A stretch of DNA of 64,000 nucleotides, taken from the NCBI GenBank assembly GCA_963920575.1, contig OY986973.1, positions 23,044,304 through 23,108,303 of the forward strand, written 5' to 3'. Positions 25,979-38,086 of the stretch are shown piece by piece. A program made the position numbers and the translations under genes. The stretch's first letter is position 1; each line of letters opens with the position of its first letter. This stretch comes from Narthecium ossifragum (lineage: Eukaryota > Streptophyta > Magnoliopsida > Dioscoreales > Nartheciaceae). Below the pieces are notes generated by a model that was not told the origin of the DNA, searched no databases, and was given only the letters and a program-made list of their open reading frames with translations.

Positions 25979-26550
25979 GACGCGTCATGCCGACTCGCCA
26001 CATTAATAGAGCCTACAAATTCCTCAATTGTGGAATTATTTTTCTCCGGTCTTAACTCAAAGAGAAGAAGATGCCCAAATAAATTCTCTAGAGGCATGAT
26101 CTCGAAGCGGGTTGTGATGGACGTCACGAGCGCATCATACATTGAATCAAGGCCTCCAAGAATATAGGATGTGATTTCATGATCATGCAAAGGTTGTCCA
26201 ATGGCTGCCAAAGTGTTGGCAAGGGATTTAATTTTTTGAAAATAATCAGAGATAGACATACTCCCCTTTTTTATTGTTGATAACTGAGAACGGATATGTA
26301 AGATCTGAGCTTTGGAATGGGAGGAAAACATTTTTTCCAAAGCTGTCCAAACTTCATGTGAGGTGGTGAGTCCCACCATATGAGCAAAAATGCTCTCTGA
26401 TAGTGAAGACACCAAGATGTATAACACTATTTGATCCTGCTCATACCATGTGCGATACGCAAGATTGATAACTTCTACTGGTGCAGTAGTTGTTGAACTT
26501 ACATCATGATTTGGAATGCAGGGGGGAGGACGAGAGATGCTTCCATCCAC
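25979..26550 (-). pseudogene. Copia gag, 5' part
   Basis: About 190 codons of retrotransposon gag (UBN2 type). Landmarks are YRTWYEQDQIVLYILVSSLS, VWTALEKMFSSHSKAQILHI and LQILHIRSQL-like helices, then SISDYFQKIKSLANTLAAIG and SYILGGLDSMYDALVTSI. It stops where the solo LTR enters (HDASDKT, stop). The start codon is not certain; coding potential may begin nearer the primer-binding site at 26743. Confidence 0.8.
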
Positions 26551-26742
26551 GTAACCATAGGGACGTTGGCCACGTAAATATGGAACGATCTGAGCTTGTC
26601 AGAGAAGAAAATTATCTCTGGTAAGTTTCACAGTTACCAGACTTTGGATATTGGTTGGAAGAATGGTTGATGAGGTGTAGGTAGTGAGAGCTGAAGAAGT
26701 TTGGGAAGCCATGAGGAAGGATTGACAGTGGTCATGAACAGC

Positions 26743-26753
26743 GTCTGATACCA
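26743..26753 (-). other. Primer-binding site of the Copia element
   Basis: Minus-strand TGGTATCAGAC lies directly inside the 5' LTR. It complements the 3' end of plant initiator tRNA-Met, the usual Copia primer. Confidence 0.85.
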
Positions 26754-27003
26754 TAAAAGATATGTGGATTCTCTCGTATCCAAACTTGGGAGAGAGCTTG
26801 CTCTTTTATAATATGAAATGTGTAGCTTGCAATTACATTTGAAAAAGGAAAACTTCATTTTACATATATGGTATAATTGGATTCCCATAATCATGGGATA
26901 TGATGATTTGAATTGATATTAGAGATCAACTCTAATCTCGGGTGATTTGCATGATGAATGATATGCTGTTGAATTCGTCTGATTTTGAACATGATTCTTA
27001 TTA
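26754..27003 (-). repeat. 5' LTR of the Copia element
   Basis: 250 bp, near-identical to 20809-21058. The outer border is followed by the target duplication AGCCC (27004-27008). Confidence 0.9.
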
Positions 27004-27334
27004 AGCCCACACCTCTTTCACCCCGTCGCTCGAGCTAGCACCCCGTCACTCACCCACCGCTTGACGTCTCTCTCTCTCCCGTTCTCTCTTTCCTCTCTCT
27101 CATTCTCTCTTCTCTCTCTCTCTCTCTCGTCCGCTCTCTATCTCTCTCCCTCCCCCCCTCGGCCTCGCAGACCGCTGAGCCCACTCCAACCACCTCGCCG
27201 TTGGTGCCCAACACCACCACCATCACCACGAGAGGAATAAAGGGTAATTTAGATAATTTAAATAAAATATAATGCACTTATAAATTTTAGTGGTGCATTT
27301 AAAATCACTCGCAACTTTGAGTTAATTTTTAAGA

Positions 27335-28195
27335 ATTAATTATAAATATATCCTTCAAAATCTTCATATTTAAAAATTTATCTATGATATCCGACTATTT
27401 ATAAAAATATCCCCCCCCCATTTCCATAAACAATTCACAAAAATATCTGAAGTCAACTTCTTTCTTTCTTTCCGACCGATAAACAATAGCATGTGAACTC
27501 AAGTTCAGGCTCAGCAAAGTTGACTACAAACAAACATAATAAATAAATAAAAAGCCTTTGCAAGCGATAAGGCAGCGAGGAAGTTTTAGTAGGAGGGGAT
27601 TCAAAGTTACGTGTGAGTTTGGCCAGCTCGGTATGGGGGTGAATTAGGTGGATTAAAGGGTGAGTGGATTCCGGATTCACTTTATCCATGTGTTTGCCTT
27701 GCAATGGTCCTTGGAATCCGAGTGTATCTGACTAGCATCGTATCCCAGTTTTTATGGATCGTAGCGTCCGCTATCGATCAGACGCCGTGATCCATCCCAG
27801 TCGGAATCCACAAACAAGACAGACCCCACGAGTCGCATCTCAGTTTTAAAGAATCCACAGAAAGCCCACAATTGTGGGCAACGAATCAAGACTGAATCCA
27901 AGTTGAGTGACGAGAGGTCAAGCGAATATCCATTTAGGACCAACGGCGGTGGGTAAAATGACTAGTATACCTATGATACCGACGGGAGTATTTGAATTTG
28001 AATAAAATATATAAGAGTATTTAAGTCTTTTAACGTGACGGGTTGGCATTTAGTTAGGATTAGGCGTCTTAATTTGGCGAAAGGATATTTTTTGTAAATT
28101 GTTTAATAAAGTAGGTATATTTTTATAAATAATCAGAATTTAAGGATAAATATATAAATATGAAAGTTTTAAAGGATATATTTGTGCTTTACCCT
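27335..28195. mobile_element. TIR element of about 0.86 kb with long inverted termini
   Basis: The left ~110 bp (aaatatatccttcaaaatct... to aacaattcacaaaaatatc) is matched, inverted, by 28081-28190, with many matches over the whole length. The inside is unique and noncoding. It abuts the TIR element ending near 27303. Long TIRs suggest a Mutator-like or similar MITE. I could not define the target duplication. Confidence 0.65.
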
Positions 28196-28675
28196 TTTCA
28201 TACCTACCCGCGAGAGTAGAGAGGGTGCATGAGTTTTTTACATTTTAAATTCAATTTTCTTTTGATTTTACAATTTCGGACCGATCTGTTATTCGTTTAC
28301 AATTGAGATCCAAATTCATTTTCTCGGACCTTTTTACCCTTATAAATGTCGCGTGACATCATCCATGGCACCGCCTCTTCTCTTCTCTCTGCATGCCACC
28401 GTCGCCTCCTCTCTTTTCATGCATGTCACCCGCCCAGCGATCCATGCGCCGCACCTCGGGTGGAGAGAGAGAGGCCGAGGGCGAGGTCGACGGCGAGGGC
28501 GATGTCGAGGGTGGCATGCATGAGAGCGCGGGAGCGCGGGCGGCGTGCTTGGGAGCGCGAGAGAGAGAGGCCGGGGGCGAGGTCGACGGCGAGGGCGACG
28601 TCGACGGTGAGGGCGAGGTCGAGGGCCGCACTGTCGCCGACGCGATGGACTCTCCCGCCAGAGGGGGAGACGAAG

Positions 28676-29176
28676 GAGAGAGAGATGTCGAGGAGAGACG
28701 GGAGAGAGGCGGGAGAGATAGAGAGAGGTCGAGGAGAGAGAGAGGAGGGGAGGAGGAGCCGGAGAAGAGGGGAGCCGGAGCCGGAGAGGAGGAGGCGACG
28801 GAGAAGAGAGAGAGAGAAACAGAGAGAGACTGGGTTGTTGCATGAGAGAGAGGTCGAGGAGAGACGGGAGAGAGGCGGGAGAGATAGAGAGTGGTCGAGG
28901 AGAGAGAGAGGAGGGGAGGAGGAGCCGGAGAAGAGGGGAGCCGGAGCCGGAGAGGAGGAGGCGACGGAGAAGAGAGAGAGAGAAACAGAGAGAGACTGGG
29001 TTGTTGCATGAGAGAGAGGTCGAGGAGAGACGGGAGAGAGGCGGGAGAGATAGAGAGTGGTCGAGGAGAGAGAGAGGAGGGGAGGAGGAGCCGGAGAAGA
29101 GGGGAGCCGGAGCCGGAGAGGAGGAGGCGACGGAGAAGAGAGAGAGAGAAACAGAGAGAGACTGGGTTGTTGCATG
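28676..29176. repeat. 166-bp tandem array, three units
   Basis: Three units (ends near 28843, 29009 and 29175) each running from gtcgaggagagacgggagag to agagactgggttgttgcatg. Units two and three are virtually identical; unit one has a few differences. The high identity suggests recent amplification or ongoing homogenisation. Confidence 0.92.
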
Positions 29177-29187
29177 ACGTCATGCAA
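29170..29187. promoter_or_regulatory. 18-bp palindrome with TGACGTCA core at the array edge
   Basis: ttgcatgacgtcatgcaa is a perfect palindrome. A second, catgacgtcatg, lies at 29222-29233 and a half-match at 29278. TGACGTCA is a bZIP (TGA/CRE-type) site; whether it is used here is unknown. Confidence 0.5.
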
Positions 29188-30048
29188 TCCAATTGATCAA
29201 TTTTGACTTGGTATGCAACTACATGACGTCATGGTAATAATTTTGACTCGTAGGCTAGCAATCTATTTTGACTGGATGCATGACGTCGGAGGCTTCATGC
29301 ATCCGACCTGCTCTCTCTCCCCCGGCCTCGCGCAGGAGCCCTTCTGGCGGCGCCCCTGCTCTCTCTCCCCCGGCCTCACTCTCTCTCCCCCCGACCTCGC
29401 TCTCTCTCTCCCCCCGACCACCCCAGCATTGGCGCCGGAGACGAGGACGAAGGCTGGGCGGGGCGGCGGGCGTGGGGGTCGTTGTGGGCGGGGTGGGGAG
29501 AGAGAGGGGGGGTCTGGGAGTGTGTGGAGAGAGAGAGGTTGCGGGATGGGGGGGGAGAGAGGCCAGCGGACGTCGAGGGAAGCTGCCCACGGGTGGCTCG
29601 AGGTTGGCGACAGGGACGAGTCCTCCGACTGGATTAGAGGACGTGCGGCGAGCGGCGAGAGGCAGGGGAAGCTTGTGTCGCCGGAACGGACTTGTGAAGA
29701 CGATGGTGGATGCCCTGCGTCACTGGACCGTCGGGGAGATGGGGAAGCATTGCTGGACCGGCTGGGCGGGGCGGGGCGGGGGGCGGCGAGCGTGGGGGTC
29801 GTTGTGGACGGGGCGGGGAGAGAGAGGGGGGTCTGGGAGTGTGTGGAGAGAGAGAGGTCGGGGGGTGTGTGGGAGAGAGGCCAGCGGGCGTCGAGCTCGA
29901 CGGTTACCTGGCAGAGGTCTCGGCAGTGGAGGAAGGGCATTTTTGTCCTAAAATTTTTTTTTTGGCCTATCATGTAAACAAAAATAAAAGTGAACTGTTT
30001 TTGTAAATTCGAAAGTAGAGTGGATTTTTTTAAAAAAAAGGATTTACC

Positions 30049-30920
30049 CGCAAAGGTATATGCCACATTATTACATGTGTAGTCTAGTAAATTCCTTTTT
30101 GTTGTTTGTTCCTAACTAACCCGTTAGGTATATTTGACAAATAATCTTTCTAATATACTCGGTCTTATAATCCCATTAAAGATTTCATAGACCTTTTATA
30201 TATTATCAAGATTTTAGTGACTAATGTATCATTTAAGAATGATTCCATGAACTAATATGATATTACTCTTAGAATGGATCCAAATTCTGCTTTTCAAATA
30301 AGACTTAATCATTAGATATTAAGATGATATATAGGGACAGCGAAACGGCCCATGACCAAGTACTATGAATTATCAAAATAAATCCAATTTCTACTTTTCA
30401 AAGGAAACTAAATGGATGTTATGTTGATGCGTGAATTGTGACAGTACCTTGGCCACTGCATCCAGATAAGAGTAGAGAGGGTGCATAGCCAATGCATAAG
30501 GGCCGTTTGGTTTGGGGTTAGAAAAAATAGGATTAAGAGGGGATAAAGTTAGATGGGGTAAGAAAAAATGGGATTAAAAGGGGATAGAGTTTGCCCGCAA
30601 TAATATGCCATGTCATCGCAGGGTGTAGTTTTAATAAATTCCCCTTTTGTCGTTTGTTCATATTCCTTTTAATATACTCGGTCTTGTAATCCTCTTAAAG
30701 ATTTCATAAACTTTTTTTATATTCAATATTTTAGTGACCAATGTATGATTAAGAAAGATTTCAGGAAGTAATATGATATTATTCCTATAATGTATCCAAC
30801 TTCTACTTTTCAACACTCAATCATTAGATATTTAAATGATATATAGGGACAACGAAAAAGCCCTGACCAGTTACTGCAAATTATCAAAATAAATCAAATT
30901 TCTACTCTTCAAAGGAAACT
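30049..30920. repeat. Degenerate direct repeat of about 350 bp
   Basis: 30049-30415 and 30596-30920 share a run of landmarks in the same order: cccgcaa..tatgcca, aatatactcggtctt, aaagatttcata, tttagtgac.aatgtat, tcattagatatt and gatatatagggaca. Between them lies the gggccgtttgg fragment. Further partial copies follow to about 31120. Confidence 0.8.
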
Positions 30921-31657
30921 AATCATTTCATAGGGACAACCAAATAACCCCTGACCAGGTACTACGAATTATTAAAATTAATAAAATCCGAATTATATTT
31001 TCCCATACCTTTGAATTATTAAAATTAATAAATCAAAATTATACTTTTCCAAAGGTATATGATATATACAAGCAAATAGCCCCTGACCAGGTACTAGGAA
31101 TTATATAAGTCCAAATTCTACCTTTCCAAGGACACTCAAATCAATTTTGTCCAAACCAATAAGTCCACATTCTATTTTTCAAAGGGGACTCAAATCAATT
31201 TTATCCAACTAATCTACTTCAATTCTAAACAATTAATCTATCTATATAAGACAGGGTTTTACTTACATCGGATGGCTTACAAGAGTTTAGAACATTTATA
31301 TCTGATGATTTAGAATCACCCCCAGCACACGAATTTAGTTATTTCTAAAAATAACTGAATTCATTCGTACATGAAGAGTTGGGTGTGGTGGGGGTGGTTA
31401 CGAAAGAGAAATAATGAGAGAGGTGATTGTGATTGACAAACCGTGTAATTTGCATGGGATCCACCAGTAAACTTATAAAGCATACTAGGTGGCCCACTTT
31501 GCAGGTATAGTAGCACGGTCAGAGTTGAGTCAGTCAACTGACCCAATTATGCCGAGATACGCATTGACGTGTCCCGTTGGTTGGGCAAAGCTGGAGTTGG
31601 TCTAGTCTGATCCGTAGCACATTGCAAGTAGCACGGCCAGAGCCGAATCCGAGTCAG

Positions 31658-31851
31658 ATTCGGGGATCTTGCATCTTGGATGGTGATATAAGATATGCAT
31701 GGCCCATTTGGGGCGTGCGATCGTATCGTGATGTGTGCAATTGCATCGTGATTTGGGTATGACTTAAAATGTGATTGTATCATGATGCAATCGCGTATAT
31801 TATGGGCGGTGCAGATCCCGCACTGCCATCCACGATGCAAGATCCCCGAAT
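31658..31851. mobile_element. 194-bp Mutator-type MITE
   Basis: Termini attcggggatcttgcatc and its inverse (TIR about 28 bp, one mismatch) enclose 194 bp. The flanks are CCGAGTCAG (31649-31657) and CCGAGTTAG (31852-31860), nearly identical 9-mers as expected for a Mutator target duplication. It sits inside the second copy of a local duplication (gtagcacggNcagag...gccgagatac, also at 31510-31560), which gives an independent empty-site comparison. Confidence 0.8.
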
Positions 31852-32400
31852 CCGAGTTAGCTGACCCGGTTTGCCGAGATACAGCTCATAGTGTGTCCCC
31901 GAATCTCTCCCCACCTCCTCCCTGCTCCCTGCTCCGGGTGCTCTCTGCTGCCATCTGCCATCTGCCATCTCAACTCTCAACGGGGTGCTGTGATCCTGTA
32001 GCACAGGACAGCAGTTGCGCTCTCTCTTTCAAGGCTGTTAACTCCTCTACTAATACTTTATCGTCCATCTCTCTAATCTTAAATTTAATTTTGTTGTTCT
32101 TTAACTTTTATTTGGATAATCTTTTATCTATAACATTTGTCGAGGATTATTTTATTTTATATTAACATTATGTTTTCTAGAAAATATAATCTGGGATATG
32201 AGAAGCGTGTAATAAAAAAAAAATAGATGAATTGATAAGATCTCAAAAAGAAGTTTTTGATAGATTTTTAAATTAGCTTATTATATTTAATTAATTTAAT
32301 ATTCTTATTAGCTGTGATTAGTACATACTTAAAAGGTCACGTTCGAATAAAGTAATGTTACAGATAGGTGACTGTAAGTTGGCAGGTCTCTTTCTTCTTC

Positions 32401-32407
32401 TATAAAA
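32401..32407 (+). promoter_or_regulatory. TATA box of the beta-glucosidase gene
   Basis: TATAAAA, 50 bp before the ATG at 32457. This implies a short 5' UTR of about 20-25 bases. Confidence 0.65.
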
Positions 32408-32456
32408 GCGAAGTAAGACCACATGATTATGCACAGCTCAACCACTCTTTCATAGA

Positions 32457-35355
<2,899 letters not shown>

Positions 35356-35950
35356 ACATATTTGACCAAGTTCTTTGTATAAATTTGTTTCTTTGTTCAT
35401 TTGCTTTGATAAGACCCCAAGGCTGGGTTTCAAGACACAGTGATTGCATTCCAATAGCAGCCACTTGATTTATTTACAGAGATTGATCTATTCACAGTAT
35501 TGTAGCTTATGTAACTAGGCTACTCACAAAAGGAAAAAAAAAGGAAAAAGAAAAAAAAAGAAAATTTCTAGTCTAGTCTTATAATCAGCTACTATTATCA
35601 AGCTTATCAAAGCTCTACATGATCTAGGAAAATCTGTACTTGATCTAAGCAAGCAATCAATAGCTTGTAGAAGATTCTTTAATAAACAATCTTAGTTTAG
35701 CCATCATGCATGGTTGTGGCAAAGAACCTTGCTATATATGTGCTACTAGTGGAAAGAAACAATGATTTAATTGATGTAACTGTGCCAAAGGCTTAACTAA
35801 TAATTGAATTGGCTTGTAAGTCATTTGCATCCAAAAATTATGGAGGGACCGGAGAAATCGATTGATTGAAGATGGACAGTGCTGACTAGAGGATGAGGAT
35901 TGAGTTATGAGAGATGATAGAGTCGCAGCAATCAAGAAGGATGGCTCGTT
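35356..35950. other. Beta-glucosidase 3' flank
   Basis: 3' UTR and downstream AT-rich sequence, including an A-rich tract at 35530-35565 (ggaaaaaaaaaggaaaaaga). No coding region seen. Confidence 0.4.
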
Positions 35951-35955
35951 AAGTT

Positions 35956-36165
35956 GTGTTCCGTTTGTCTCGTATCTTTATTTCACTCATATCATATGCC
36001 AATGGCATGTATCTGTTTGAATCAAACCCATGGCCCATATATGTTTGCATCGAGTTCCTGGTAAGTAGTTATCAGTGCCGGGGACCGTTGGATCTGATTC
36101 AAACATGTACCGACCATTGGTATGTCAGTATGAGGGAAATAGTGGTATGAGACAAACAGAACCCC
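35956..36165. mobile_element. 210-bp MITE
   Basis: Inverted termini of about 50 bp: gtgttccgtttgtctcgtat at the left matches the inverse of the right end (ggggttctgtttgtctcata), continuing inward through atgccaatgg / ataccaatgg. aagtt flanks both sides (35951-35955 and 36166-36170). No coding capacity. Confidence 0.7.
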
Positions 36166-36210
36166 AAGTTCGCCAGGATCCAGAAATCAACTTTGGATTA
36201 TGATATCTAA

Positions 36211-37740
36211 GGGTGCGTTTGGCAACTCGGAATTTGACGAATGAGCTGAATGAGGAATGAGCTGAATGAGGAATGAGCTGAATCTGGTGATTCTATGGAT
36301 TCTGGTTCTGTTGTTTGGTTGGTCTGTATGGAATGAGTTGGATGTGTTGATTCTGACGTTTAGTTTGTTTAGTATGAATGAGCTGAATCTGCTAATTCTA
36401 TGAATCATAGTGTTTGGTTCATAAATATCTGAATCGGAATAGAATGAATTTTGATAGCATATTTGTCACGTCCCTACCCAGAAAATCCATCCGGACCGGA
36501 ACGTGAACCAACTAACATATTTAAAACACCAATATCGAATAATTTAATCCATAAATTTCCAAGATAATTTCGACAGAGTCTCCTCTATTAATTCAGTACA
36601 CGAAACCTGTATAATTTTGATAGCATGTTCATAATAAAACAACACATGAAACGCAAAAATTTCAAGTTATACATGTCTCGTACATTAGTCCTTATCAACT
36701 AGTTAACCAGGAGTAAGCCAATGATAACAACAACACATGAAACGCAAAAACAAGAAGACAACACAAAGCATAGCACAGATCTCCAATGAAACAATTTATC
36801 CAATGCAAAAGTACATCACAGATCCAATGCAAAATAGAGCCACAAATCATATAATTATTGCAAAAAAAATAGGGGATCGGACATATAGGTGGGTAAAAAA
36901 AACAGAGGATCAACACATAAATTAGGAGATCTCGTTGCATGGAGAGTAAAAAAAAAAATCAATAGATGGGGATCATGTATAGTAGGAAGACCTTAGCTGG
37001 ATGACTCTCCTCAAATATGGACTCGTATTGGGATCAAAAGCAGTAGGCTCACAACTCCTGGAGCACCGGCGCCGGTGAGGAAGAAAGGCAGAGAGGAACG
37101 AAGGATCGCAGCCCGGGGAGGTGGAGGATGGAGGAGATCTCGCCACATCTAGATGTATCCCTTCGTAGTAGAGGTCGGTAAGGTGGGGGATGGAGGAGAT
37201 GATCTATAGGGGCGACCGTTTGAGGTTAGAGGAGACGATCAGTGGTCCCTTGACGGGCGGCGGAACGACATCGCATCCTACATCTCGTGGTGGAGGATGA
37301 AGGAGGAAGAGGTCGCGCGGGACGCCGAGAAAACTCGAGATCTAGGCGGGTGGAAGGAGGGGTGCTCGAGAGTCGCCGCCTCTCACCATCGCGAGAGCTC
37401 GGGGGTCTTAGGCCCTGTTTGGCGACAGGAGTTCAAATCCGGGTGAAGGCCAACGAGGCCATCTAACGACGTCGCCAAACAGGGTGTTAGGGCTTTGGGA
37501 TGAGGAGCTCATCCGGTTACGTGGGGCCCACCTCAAGTTTGGGATCCGCTTGGGATGGATAGCGGCGTTTGCTTGATTTGAGAGGATGCCGCGATTCCAA
37601 AAATTTGAAATCCGACGCCGGTCGGCTCCCATCGATTCCAAATGCTAAAACGAGCCAAACATTCGAATGAGTGGAATATAGAATCCGCTCATTCCTTAAT
37701 TCATCTAATCCATCTCAAACTAGTGCATCCAAACAGCCCT
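36211..37740. mobile_element. 1.5-kb non-autonomous Tourist/Harbinger-like element
   Basis: Ends gggtgcgtttgg and ccaaacagccct form imperfect TIRs, with taa on both sides (36208-36210, 37741-37743) as for PIF/Harbinger insertions. Subterminal sequence is also shared in inverse (tgaatgaggaatgagctgaa against tgaattaaggaatgagcgga). The interior has no transposase. It contains gtcacgtccctaccc..., A-rich stretches and a GC-rich block (37040-37400). A hAT assignment is possible but the 3-bp flank favours Harbinger. Confidence 0.55.
37409..37492. mobile_element. Short foldback inside the 1.5-kb element
   Basis: ccctgtttggcgac and its exact inverse gtcgccaaacaggg are about 85 bp apart, flanked by tta on both sides. 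Either a minimal nested Harbinger MITE or an internal copy of the host element's end. Confidence 0.5.
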
Positions 37741-38010
37741 TAAAAAATTATCGGATGAAATGTGATATTTAGAATTTTTTTATGGTGAAATATGATAATA
37801 ACCCTTAATTCAAAATTAAGAAAGGGCTGGCGAGTCAACTCACCCGAGTTTAACTCACCGACGCATCGTCTAATCCCTATAACTCGAATCGGCGCCCGGG
37901 TCAAGCCATCTCAACCCCAAGTATTTATATCACGCCTATTTCACCCCTTCTCCTCCATAGAGTTGTTAACCCAACCTCTTTATCTCTCGAGTCCAGGACG
38001 GAACCCCACC

Positions 38011-38042
38011 TAGGGTTAGGGTTTGGATTAGGGCTAGGGTTT
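38011..38042 (+). promoter_or_regulatory. Telo-box-like repeats in the leader of the WW-domain gene
   Basis: tagggttagggtttggatta followed by gggctagggttt lies 45-76 bases before the ATG. AAACCCTA-type telo-boxes are common near starts of plant housekeeping genes. Confidence 0.55.
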
Positions 38043-38086
38043 CTGGTCTCCTCCCGGCATCTGAGCAGCCCTTGATTCTTGGATCG

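Larger units (their letters stand above)
20809..27003 (-). mobile_element. Ty1/Copia LTR retrotransposon, defective, with TA...TA LTR ends
   Basis: Two 250-bp LTRs (20809-21058 and 26754-27003) are flanked by AGCCC (20804-20808 and 27004-27008), a 5-bp target duplication. On the minus strand each LTR begins TAATAA and ends CTTTTA, so the termini are TA...TA and not TG...CA. The primer-binding site TGGTATCAGAC (26753-26743) abuts the 5' LTR and matches initiator tRNA-Met. Order on the minus strand is gag, protease, integrase, RT, RNase H, the Copia order. The element is dead: a solo LTR splits gag from protease, the RT-RNase H connection is deleted with a frameshift, and pol changes frame elsewhere. 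By eye the LTRs differ at about a dozen positions. Confidence 0.93.
18896..27303. mobile_element. TIR element hosting nested retrotransposons
   Basis: The outer ends are inverted repeats of about 90 bp. The left end (18896-18989, aaatgcaccactaaaat..., ending ctctcgtggtgatgatggtg) is matched by the inverse of 27213-27303, with agreement across most positions. Removing the inner insertions (19306-20637, 20809-27003 and one copy of each target duplication) leaves about 0.9 kb of CT/GA-rich noncoding sequence, so the host is a non-autonomous DNA transposon. I could not identify its target duplication or assign its superfamily. Confidence 0.65.
28340..29960. repeat. GC-rich, GA/CT-biased repeat region
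   Basis: Strongly strand-biased (GAGAGA / GGCGAGG) low-complexity DNA. Open frames on both strands translate to Arg/Glu/Gly- or Ser/Pro/Leu-only peptides and are almost certainly not genes. Within it, 28490-28625 carries reiterated gaggtcgacggcgagggcga-like units, and 29456-29580 is repeated at 29770-29895 (gtgggggtcgttgtggncgg core). No recognisable gene. Confidence 0.75.
29961..32390. other. Gene-free transposon-derived sequence
   Basis: AT-rich sequence made of degenerate direct repeats (30049-30415 resembles 30596-30920), a gggccgtttggtttggggtt fragment typical of plant MITE ends near 30499, and repeated cctgaccaggtact motifs. A clear small MITE sits at 31658-31851. No coding region is supported. 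Confidence 0.55.

Noticed and set aside
26634..26894. Separate gene overlapping the right Copia LTR
   Set aside because: The frame crosses the LTR border and the primer-binding site, and an almost identical frame occurs at the other LTR; it is a repeat artefact.
28340..29977. Many long overlapping open frames on both strands
   Set aside because: They translate only to Arg/Glu/Gly or Ser/Pro/Leu repeats, occur in several frames at once, and follow the 166-bp tandem unit. They reflect stop-poor GC/GA-rich repeats, not genes.
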